5,562 nucleotides of DNA from Hyphomicrobiaceae bacterium (GTDB taxonomy: Bacteria; Pseudomonadota; Alphaproteobacteria; Rhizobiales; Hyphomicrobiaceae), in assembly GCA_017353825.1 (NCBI GenBank), contig JAFMSC010000304.1, positions 1 through 5,562 of the forward strand, written 5' to 3'. Below are positions 1-5,385 of this stretch, piece by piece. How positions within the stretch are numbered: position 1 is the stretch's first letter; every line of letters begins with the position of its first letter. The notes below the pieces were generated by a model, which saw nothing but the letters and a program-made list of their open reading frames with translations, made no database searches and was not told the DNA's origin. The position numbers were made by a program, and so were the translations under genes.

Positions 1-87
1 TCACCTCCTTCGTCGCTACGATTGCTACCGGCTGGAGCGACCCTTACCGGGTGGGACTGGCTCCCACTGAGAAACCGCGCCTTTACA
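1..87 (-). mobile_element. Putative end of an insertion sequence (IS21-like?) truncating coxL
   Basis: Read on the minus strand, coxL homology stops at base 88. The sequence then continues TGTAAAGGCGCGGTTTCTCA and leads to AAGGAGGTGA at bases 10-1, a perfect Shine-Dalgarno sequence pointing off the left edge. A TG-starting terminus followed within about 80 bases by a strong ribosome binding site is how IS21-family elements begin before istA. A short inverted repeat, GTGGGA (51-56) with TCCCAC (62-67), lies inside. No transposase residues are in view, so the family is a guess. What is seen directly is only that unrelated sequence replaces the coxL C-terminus here. A target duplication and the far end lie outside the window. 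Confidence 0.35.
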
Positions 88-1781
88 CGGCGCACTGAAG
101 ATGCTGGGATAGTCGCGTTGTGCGAAGCTGCGCGTCACCATCAGCTCTGGCTGGTAGCCTTTCGGCAGCCGGCCGGACTTGAAGTAGGCGAGCTCGGCCA
201 GCTCGCGCAGGCTGATCCGCGCCGTGCCCTCGGCCCGATTGCAGACCTGCCCACCGCGGATATCGAGCGTATCCGCGCTCGACTGCAGCAGCAATGCTGC
301 GAACTCGAGAATGTTGTTGCGCAGCGCCCGGCTCGCCAGCAGCACGGCCTCGCCCGCAATGCCGGTGGCGCGCGATCCCCAGGTGCCCCCGCCATAGGGT
401 GTCGCGTCCGTGTCGCCGAGCAACACGCGCACCTCGTCGATGGCAACGCCAAGCTCGGAGGCAACGATTTGGTTGATCACCATCGACGAGCCTTGGCCGG
501 TGTCCGTCACACCGACCGCGCAGGTGAGGCTGCCGCCCGCATTGAGTCGGACACTGCAGGCGTCCTGCGCCGCAATCGGCGCACCGGCCTCGCCATAAAT
601 GCCGCTCGAGGGATTGGTCATTTCAATAAAACTGGCGAGCCCGATGCCACGATAGGTGCCCTTTGCGCGCAGCGCCGCCTGCTCGGCGCGCAACGCAGCG
701 TAGTTCATGCGCTGGAGAATCTTCTCGAGCGCAACCTGCTGCGACAGCGTCTCGACAACCGCGCCGGAATTGAGCTTCCAGGGATAGGCATCCTCCGGAA
801 TGAAGTTCCGGCGCCGGATATCGGCGGGATCGATGTCGAGCTTGCGCGCGGCGCGATCCATCAACGCTTCGGTGATGAGACACGCGACCGGATGACCGAC
901 CGCACGATAGGGCCCGATGATGCCCTTGTTCTGAAAGACCACCCGCAGTCGTGCGCTGTAATTGCGATTGCGGTAGGGGCCACCGGCAAGCCCGATCACC
1001 TGCCGGCCTTCGCCGATGCCCACACGTGGATAGGAACCGAACGGCCCGAACGATTGCACATCGTCGACGGAGAGCCCAAGAATGTCGCCAGCCGCATTCA
1101 CGGCCATGCGAGCGTGGATATGGTGTCCGCGCGCGTGACAGTCGGTCTGAAATGCTTCGAGGCGGTCGGCCACAAATTTGACCGGCCGCTTGGTCGTCAG
1201 CGCGAGCGCGATGGCGGCCATCTCGTCGCCAAAAATCTGGATCTTCAGCCCGAAGCTGCCGCCGACATCCGGCACGACGACGCGCACGTAAGCTTCCGAG
1301 ATGTTGAAGAGGTGACTGATCAACGCCTGCATCATGTGCGGGCACTGTCCGGCATGCCACACCGTCAGCTGGCCGCTACCGGCATTCAATTCGGCGAGGA
1401 CGCCGCGCGGCTCAAGGGTCACGTGGGTGTGGCGTCCGGTGCGGAACGTCGCCTCCACGACAGCAGCTGCATTGGCGAATGCCGATGCCACATCGCCCGT
1501 AGAACTATTCTGCTCGTAGCAGAGGTTGGAGTCGTAGCCCGGATGGAGGAGCGGGGCACCGGGCTTGAGCGCCACCTCTTCGTCCGCTAGCGCCGGGAGC
1601 TCTTCCCATTCGACGCCAACACGCTCGGCAGCGTCTTCGGCCAGCGCCCGCGATTGCGCAGCGATCGCTACAACCGGCTCGCCTTGATAACACACGCGCC
1701 CCACGGCCAGCGCATATTGCTGCGGCGACCGCATGCCGGGCGCGGTGTATAGTCTCCGTCGGCTTTATCAGATGCCGTCAT
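25..1781 (-). pseudogene. coxL-type molybdopterin-binding subunit of a molybdenum hydroxylase, broken at both ends
   Basis: Large (Mo-MCD cofactor) subunit of the xanthine dehydrogenase/CO dehydrogenase-like family, which hydroxylates a substrate in the cytoplasm and passes electrons to CoxS and CoxM. The main frame (1734 to 25) shows GRVCYQGEPVVAIAA, VGGSFGLK, the loop GPYRAVGHPVA, GQGSSMVINQIVASELG and GDTDATPYGGGTWGSRAT. The active-site loop lacks the CSFR signature of true (form I) CO dehydrogenase, so another substrate is more likely. The original start is probably the ATG at 1781-1779, which overlaps the coxS stop as ATGA and has GGAGG at 1795-1791. That start reads MTASDKADGDYTPRP in a different frame, so about 70 codons and the frame are lost before 1734. 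After SIFSAP (base 88) the frame runs into foreign sequence and stops at 25. Roughly 200 C-terminal residues, including the family's catalytic glutamate, are missing. It is almost certainly inactive. Confidence 0.9.
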
Positions 1782-2055
1782 GATTGTGCCCCTCCATATG
1801 CGCGGCAGCCGATTTCTGCCACATCGATGATCCCCTGGTGGCCAGTACAGCGGCAGCTTCGCGCGACAGCCTGGCGGTCTCCTCAACCGGCGCCGCCGCC
1901 GTTGGCAACATGGCCGGCGAGCAGAACCCAATTTGTGCAGCATTGCGGGTGTGGAACTCAGCCCTTAGCAGCCGGACGGAACCGCGCTCGCCCGATCCCT
2001 CGATCGATCCCATCGTGCAGCCGTCTAGCTGCACCCACGTAGACAGACACGACCG
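1778..2055 (-). pseudogene. coxS-type [2Fe-2S] small subunit, remnant in two frames
   Basis: Iron-sulfur electron-transfer subunit of the same hydroxylase. The first frame starts at RSCLS (2055-2041), whose Cys is the last ligand of the family's first cluster, and runs through VQLDG, IEGSGE and AAQIGFCSPAM to LSREA. The motif CRCTGHQGIID begins at 1855 in another frame and ends at TGA 1780-1778, overlapping the coxL ATG. About 8-10 residues between LSREA and CRCTG are gone together with the frame. The N-terminal 55-60 residues with the first three cluster cysteines are absent. The CGFC motif is also changed to IGFC, removing another ligand. The usual length is about 160 residues. Read straight through from an ATG at 2064 it gives a 98-residue chimera ending HNHDGI, which cannot hold both clusters. 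Confidence 0.8.
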
Positions 2056-2134
2056 CGTCGCCATAGTTGGATAGATGGCCCAGGGCGTCGTCGAGCGTTT
2101 CCGCCTGCACGTATTTGAACGGCGGTGCCTTCAT
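1958..2134 (-). pseudogene. coxM-type FAD subunit, 5' fragment fused to coxS sequence
   Basis: Start of the FAD-binding medium subunit. MKAPPFKYVQAETLDDALGH continues with LSNYGDA and matches the N-terminal pattern of the CoxM/FAD_binding_5 family, which goes on to an AGGQSL flavin motif. Here the homology ends after about 27 codons (near base 2054), and the remaining frame (VVSVYVGAARRL onwards to the stop at 1960-1958) is coxS DNA read out of frame. About 260 residues of CoxM, including all of the FAD motifs, are missing. The start is convincing: the ATG at 2134 follows the upstream binding-protein stop by 5 bases and has GAGG about ten bases before it. The product, if made, would be a 58-residue nonsense peptide. 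Confidence 0.78.
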
Positions 2135-2139
2135 CCTTG

Positions 2140-3138
2140 TCAGTCCTCGGCCTTGAACCCCGAAGCCTGGATGACCGGCCGCCAGCGCTCCAAGTCCGTC
2201 TTCTGCGCCGCAGCGAGCGTGTCTGGGCCCGTGCCTGTGAGGTTCAGCCCGGACTTCAGCGCCCATGCCTGTATATCAGGCGAACGTACAGCCTCGCTCA
2301 GATGCGTGTTGAGGCGCGCGACGACATCAGCGGATGCGCCCGCAGGCGTGTAGGCGCCGTACCAGAAGCTGCCTTCGATGTCGTAGCCTACTTCCCGGAA
2401 GGTTGGCACGTCGGGCATGCTCGGCTCACGTTTTGCGCCGGAAACGGCGAGCGCCCTGAACGTCCCGCTGTTGTGTTGCGGCGAAATATCCGCAACGGTG
2501 AGAATCGCCGCGCCGATGTGGCCGCCCAGCAAATTGTTCAGCACGTCGGCGCTGCCCTTGTGCGGCACGTGCGTCATGGTGATGCCGGCGGCGCGCTCGA
2601 ATATGGTGATAAAGAAATGCGACGGCGTCCCGACACCGGTCGAGCCGTAGGTGCTCGCCGAAGGGTCCTTCTTCACCAGCAAGATGTACTCTTTCAGCGT
2701 CTTCACCGGTGTTTCCGAGCGCACAGCAAGTGCAACGCTGAAAGAGCCAAGATGGGTGACTGGCGCAAAATCCTTGATCGGGTCGTAGCGCAGCGAGCGA
2801 TAGGTGTGCGGGAAGATCGTCATCAACGACATCGGCACAAACAGCACGGCGGAACCGTCGGCCGGTTGGCTCTTGGCATAGTCGACCGCAGTCCTCCCGG
2901 ACGCGCCCGGCCGGTTCTCGACGAGGACCGCGCGGTTCATGCTGGCGCGCAGCTTCTCCGCGATCATGCGCGTCAGGACGTCGAAGCCCGCGCCGGCAGG
3001 GAAGCCCAAGATGATGGTGAGCTGCTTCTCCTGCGCGCGCAGGGCTGGCATGCTTGGAAGGAATACCGATGACGCCGCTGCGCCGGTTGCCTTCAACACC
3101 GTGCGGCGCGCGAGCGTGCCGGTCCGCTTCGGGGCCAT
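2140..3138 (-). CDS. Tripartite tricarboxylate transporter (Bug/TctC-type) periplasmic substrate-binding protein
   Basis: Extracytoplasmic binding protein of the Bug family (TctC, PF03401), 332 residues, which is full family length. It captures small carboxylates or aromatic acids for a TctAB membrane partner not encoded in this window. The N-terminus MAPKRTGTLARRTVLKATGA has a twin-arginine motif (RRTVLK) and an alanine-rich stretch ending MPALRAQ, a likely Tat/Sec signal cleaved near residue 34. Family motifs follow in order: ILGFPAGAGFDVLTR, VENRPGASGR, LRYDPIKDFAPVTHLG, GTPSHF, HVPHKGSADVLNNLLGG, RALAVSGAKR, MPDVPTFREVGY and WYGAYTPAG. The start at 3138 is chosen over an upstream in-frame start at 3312 because it has AAGGAGA six bases before it and begins a classic signal peptide. 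coxM follows after 5 bases, so the pair was co-transcribed. This is the only clearly intact large gene here. The ligand cannot be read from the sequence. Confidence 0.94.
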   Translation of the reverse strand: MAPKRTGTLARRTVLKATGAAASSVFLPSMPALRAQEKQLTIILGFPAGAGFDVLTRMIAEKLRASMNRAVLVENRPGASGRTAVDYAKSQPADGSAVLFVPMSLMTIFPHTYRSLRYDPIKDFAPVTHLGSFSVALAVRSETPVKTLKEYILLVKKDPSASTYGSTGVGTPSHFFITIFERAAGITMTHVPHKGSADVLNNLLGGHIGAAILTVADISPQHNSGTFRALAVSGAKREPSMPDVPTFREVGYDIEGSFWYGAYTPAGASADVVARLNTHLSEAVRSPDIQAWALKSGLNLTGTGPDTLAAAQKTDLERWRPVIQASGFKAED

Positions 3139-3143
3139 ACAAA

Positions 3144-3150
3144 TCTCCTT
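3144..3150 (-). promoter_or_regulatory. Ribosome binding site deciding the start of the Bug-family gene
   Basis: AAGGAGA on the minus strand, five to six bases before the ATG at 3138-3136. It fixes the start there rather than at the longer in-frame option at 3312, which would add 58 residues ahead of the signal peptide. Confidence 0.75.
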
Positions 3151-3244
3151 GCCATTTCCCGGCGACGCTTTGGAAGTTCGCGCGTGGCGCGGCGAAATGG
3201 AAACGCCGCTCCCACCACGCCCGGCCTGTTGCTTCCTCGCGCTA

Positions 3245-3273
3245 GTTATGGCCGAGCGCCGGAGGCCAATCAA
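3245..3273 (-). promoter_or_regulatory. Possible sigma-70 type promoter for the Bug-cox operon
   Basis: The minus strand reads TTGATT (3273-3268), a 17-base spacer, then CATAAC (3250-3245). Each hexamer matches four of six consensus positions at ideal spacing. It would give a leader of about 100 bases before the ATG at 3138. This is a pattern match only, and GC-rich bacteria often use weaker or alternative promoters. Confidence 0.28.
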
Positions 3274-3503
3274 TGTGGTCAAACCGCCGGGAGGCAGCCG
3301 ACAGGGGCGCAATGTGGGCGTTCATTCAGTCCCACGGCGAATTAGTGACGGTTGGCGACATTCAGCGTACTCAGTCCGGGTCGAATGACACCCTCCTGAG
3401 CGTTGCCAGCTCCGCCATTTCACCCTAAGTGAGTGCAACTCTCCGTTGGCGGCCCAATGAGGTGCGCGGTTGGCGATGGCGCACGGTTTGGGGAGATGGC
3501 ACG

Positions 3504-3519
3504 GGTGTCGGCCGACACC
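3504..3519. repeat. Perfect 16-bp palindrome, possible operator
   Basis: GGTGTCGGCCGACACC is identical to its reverse complement. It lies about 365 bases upstream of the Bug start and 125 bases downstream of the hydrolase stop. With no loop it suits a dimeric DNA-binding protein better than a terminator, and no T-run follows on either strand. It falls inside both overlapping unassigned ORFs, so a coding origin is possible. Confidence 0.4.
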
Positions 3520-3644
3520 GAAGTCGTGCGTGTTGTTGATGGTAGCGCGGGCCGGCCTGCGGTGGCGTCGCTGGACCGCCAGAACGTGAAGCGCAAGGCC
3601 GATGTGCTCAACAGTCGTCACATCATCCGGAAACCGCACCATCG

Positions 3645-4380
3645 TCATCCCAGCCGCCGGCGGTAAAGCGCGATCAGGCGCTCCCAGTGCCGCTCGGCCG
3701 CCGGTCGGTCGTAGATCTTGCGCTGCGGAAATGCGAAGCCATGGTGCACGCCGGGGTAGAGCTCGATCTCGCCGGGGCTGCCCGCCTGCTCGAACAGCGC
3801 GCGCAGCTCGGCCACCATCGGCAGCGGCGCCAGGTCGTCGATCTCCGCGCAGGCGATGTAGGCCTCGCCCTTGATCCTGCCGAGCGTGAGATGCGGGCTC
3901 TCTTCGGCATCACTGACGAGCCACGTGCTGTAGAACGACGCAGCAGCGGCCATGCGGTCTGGATAGCGCGCGGCGGCGGCCAGTGCATAGGGCCCGCTCA
4001 TGCAGTAACCGTGCACGCCGATCGGCCCTTGCTTCACCCCGGCAAGCGCATCGGCAAACGCAATCAGGCTAGCCACGTCCTCCATTACCGGCGGGATCGT
4101 CATCCTGGTGCGCACCGCGCGCATGCGCTCATGTTCAGGGCTGCCGTGCACGAGCACGTCCGGCCCGTACGTCGTGTCGCGGCCGGCGCGGTAAGAGGTT
4201 GGGCAGCAGTACGCAATAGCCCACGGCGGCAAGGCGCCGCGCCATATTGTTGAGCTCCTCGCGGATGCCCGGCGCGTCCATCAGGAACAGCACGGGCGGA
4301 TGTGCGCCACGCTCTGGTTGGCAGATGAAGGTCTCCATGGCGCCGTCCTTGGTGGCGATATCGACACTCTGCTCGATCAT
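3645..4380 (-). pseudogene. Dienelactone hydrolase family protein, frameshifted
   Basis: Alpha/beta hydrolase of the dienelactone hydrolase family (PF01738), which opens lactones or esters in degradation of aromatic compounds in the cytoplasm. The first frame starts at ATG 4380 (AAGGAGAGG at 4398-4390) and reads MIEQSVDIATKDGAMETFIC, PPVLFLMDAPGIREELNNMA and AAVGYCVLLPNL. It then shifts, and the rest continues in another frame as YRAGRDTTYGPDVLV to the stop at 3645. The break is at 4194/4193, where CTCTTAC stands for an expected CTCTATTAC (two bases missing) or carries one extra T. The joined protein would be about 245 residues, the usual length. The triad is present: Cys in GYCMSGPYA, Asp in CAEIDDLAP and His in GVHHGFAF. 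The gene was therefore recently functional. Sequencing error is the main alternative. Confidence 0.9.
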
Positions 4381-4900
4381 GGTGTGGGTCCTCTCCTTCC
4401 CCGACTGGGCCCTGCCGGGGCGCGCGGCTTCATCACTTTCTGGTGCTGATTAGCCCTGGGCCTAGCGCCGAACAGTGTGGCAGCTTACCCGCAAAAGAGA
4501 ACCCAGGGTGAGGAACCCCGTGAGGACCCCCATGAGGAACCCCATAAGGAACCCCGTGAGGTACACAGGAAGGCGCGGCTCGCATGCCTGCTCGCCTTGG
4601 TCCCGTGTCGCTGTTCGCGTTGACCCAGGAAGGACGTGCGCAAGGCTGCCTCGACAAGCTGGTCACGCTGCTCGTGCCATTGCCAGCCGTCGGACGCGCG
4701 CCATCCTAGGTAGCGGCTGGCTTGTGCACTGGGGGTTACGTAGGCGATCTTGCGGCCGGGAGGCTGCGCCAGATGTGGATGTTGGCTCGTTCCTCAAGCG
4801 CAAAGGCGAGGGGAGGTAGGCGGCGACCCAGGGTAAGGCGGCCGACCTTCAGCCCGGGCTCGTCGAGCAGGATATTCCCCGGTGTGTAGGCACGGTTGGA
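4381..4900. other. Region without a recognised gene upstream of the hydrolase
   Basis: Contains the hydrolase leader (4381-4410) and a 12-bp tandem repeat. A plus frame (4475-4819) and a minus frame (4666-4433) are open across it. Both take much of their protein text from the repeat (RNPV-type on plus, VPHG-type on minus), and neither resembles a family I know. A minus-strand frame continuing past the stop of the small membrane gene stays open to the TAA at 4738-4736 but has no start codon of its own. Confidence 0.4.
4509..4568. repeat. 12-bp direct tandem repeat, about five units
   Basis: Units of the form TGAGGAACCCCG begin at 4509, 4521, 4533, 4545 and 4557. The first four differ by one or two bases, the fifth is degenerate, and GAGAACCCAGGG just before may be an older copy. 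The period is a multiple of three, so it reads as a four-residue repeat in any open frame (VPHG on minus, RNPV on plus). It is a small minisatellite probably made by slippage. It has no CRISPR-like spacers. Confidence 0.85.
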
Positions 4901-4938
4901 GTTCTGGCGTTGCCCATCACGCAGCGCTGCGCCAGAAC
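4901..4938. repeat. Inverted repeat with 9-bp arms
   Basis: GTTCTGGCG (4901-4909) pairs perfectly with CGCCAGAAC (4930-4938) around a 20-base loop that itself contains the 10-bp palindrome GCAGCGCTGC (4921-4930). It lies just downstream of the small membrane gene stop (4955). It could therefore act as that gene's terminator hairpin or an RNA 3' end, but no T-run follows on the minus strand. Confidence 0.55.
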
Positions 4939-4954
4939 CCCTCAGGTAAGAGGC

Positions 4955-5110
4955 TCAATGCGCAACCTCCGTTTGCGGATTGGCAAGCTCCGATGCCCGT
5001 CTAGCGCTCTTGGTCTTCCGGCGCTCCTCGGTCTCAAGTGAGTCCATGATGTACCAAAGGCATCCGAACATCACGATGAAGAATACGGTATAGGCGAGGT
5101 ACTCCAGCAT
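4955..5110 (-). CDS. Small single-pass membrane protein, 51 residues, unknown function
   Basis: The reading frame starts MLEYLAYTVFFIVMFGCLWY and continues IMDSLETEERRKTK to the end TEVAH. It has one hydrophobic helix (about residues 5-22) followed by a charged, basic tail (RRKTKSARR). By the positive-inside rule the tail should be cytoplasmic and the short N-terminus outside. The ATG at 5110 has GGGAGGTG five bases upstream, one of the best ribosome binding sites in the window, which is the main reason to believe it. I do not recognise the family. Size and layout recall small accessory subunits of membrane enzymes or transporters (such as CydX, CcoQ or KdpF), but none of their motifs is evident. 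No partner gene is adjacent. A structured leader lies immediately upstream, so expression may be controlled at the RNA level. After the TGA the same frame stays open for 72 more codons. Confidence 0.7.
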   Translation of the reverse strand: MLEYLAYTVFFIVMFGCLWYIMDSLETEERRKTKSARRASELANPQTEVAH

Positions 5111-5129
5111 CAACACCTCCCTAGTTCAT

Positions 5130-5229
5130 CCTGATCAGGGCGCCGCGTTGAAGGCTTCAGGGGGCAGCGTTCAGGGAACGTGAGGGTGTGGGTGCCCACC
5201 TCCCTGATAACCCCCTCCCCCTGAAGCCT
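5130..5229 (-). promoter_or_regulatory. Nested stem-loop leader before the small membrane gene
   Basis: A 13-bp perfect inverted repeat, AGGCTTCAGGGGG (5152-5164) with CCCCCTGAAGCCT (5217-5229), encloses a 7-bp one, TCAGGGA (5171-5177) with TCCCTGA (5201-5207). Inside that is a small hairpin, GTGG (5188-5191) with CCAC (5196-5199). The palindrome CCTGATCAGG (5130-5139) stands between this structure and the ribosome binding site. TCAGGG occurs at 5135, 5157 and 5171, and its complement CCCTGA at 5202 and 5219, so several exclusive pairings are possible. Position and pairing suggest a regulatory 5' leader. It matches no riboswitch class I can name, and a mobile-repeat origin is also possible. 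Confidence 0.45.
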
Positions 5230-5261
5230 ATTGGGGCGCGTTGAATGTGAACCGACCGCTA

Positions 5262-5340
5262 CAAGCCCGACGGTAGTCGCAGCTCTGCCAACCGAGGGCG
5301 GTTGGCAGAGCCGCGAGTGACTGCCGTGTGCGACAGCTTG
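5262..5340. repeat. Long imperfect hairpin, candidate structured RNA
   Basis: The core stem is 12 bp perfect, GCTCTGCCAACC (5282-5293) with GGTTGGCAGAGC (5300-5311). It extends to 13 bp with G5294-C5299 and a four-base loop. A lower stem CGGTAGTC (5271-5278) with GACTGCCG (5319-5326) has one T-G wobble, and an outer stem CAAGC (5262-5266) pairs with GCTTG (5336-5340). The wobble is pairable in a plus-strand transcript and a mismatch in the minus one. No T-run follows on either strand, so a plain rho-independent terminator is unlikely. Confidence 0.6.
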
Positions 5341-5351
5341 AACGCCCCGCA

Positions 5352-5379
5352 CACCCGGCCCCTGCGGGGGTGGGACCGG
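5352..5379. repeat. GC-only short hairpin
   Basis: CCCC (5359-5362) pairs with GGGG (5366-5369) across the loop TGC. An alternative fold pairs CCGG (5355-5358) with CCGG (5376-5379). It follows directly on the preceding long hairpin and may belong to the same structured element. Alone it is weak evidence in GC-rich DNA. Confidence 0.3.
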
Positions 5380-5385
5380 TTCGTG

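Larger units (their letters stand above)
3139..3644. other. Intergenic stretch between the hydrolase and the Bug gene, with unassigned ORFs
   Basis: About 500 bases without a recognised gene. On the minus strand a 108-codon frame (3648-3322) starts MTMVRFPDDVTTVEHIG with an ATG that overlaps the hydrolase stop as ATGA, an arrangement seen in translationally coupled genes. On the plus strand an antisense frame (3433-3666) reads protein-like text such as EMARVSADTEVVRVVDGSAG and VASLDRQNVKRKADVL, but has no good ribosome binding site. I recognise neither, and they cannot both be real across their whole length. Bases 3139-3320 hold the leader of the Bug gene. No terminator with a T-run is seen. 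Confidence 0.4.

Noticed and set aside
1..10. TCACCTCCTT, identical to the 3' end of 16S rRNA
   Set aside because: Only ten bases are in view, and what follows is coxL-disrupting sequence rather than a recognisable rRNA spacer. A ribosome binding site on the minus strand is simpler. Bases left of the window would settle it.
623..1360. 245-codon minus-strand frame inside coxL
   Set aside because: Out-of-frame shadow of coxL with an arginine-rich low-quality translation.
22..1590. 522-codon open frame on the plus strand
   Set aside because: It is exactly antisense to the coxL frame, which shows clear family motifs. Long antisense frames are common in GC-rich genes, and the translation resembles nothing.
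25..1734. True carbon monoxide dehydrogenase large subunit
   Set aside because: The active-site loop reads PYRAVGHPVA and lacks the CSFR signature, so only the broader molybdenum hydroxylase family can be claimed.
2125..3072. 315-codon plus-strand frame across the Bug gene
   Set aside because: It is antisense to a full-length, motif-rich protein gene with its own ribosome binding site.
4509..4568. CRISPR array
   Set aside because: Units are only 12 bp and directly adjacent, with no spacers.
4475..4819. 114-codon plus frame with an RNPV-type repeat
   Set aside because: The repeat text is a by-product of the 12-bp tandem repeat, the rest is arginine-rich and unlike any family, and no ribosome binding site is clear.
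5282..5311. Rho-independent terminator
   Set aside because: The stem is strong, but neither strand has a T-run after it, so I list it as a structured repeat.
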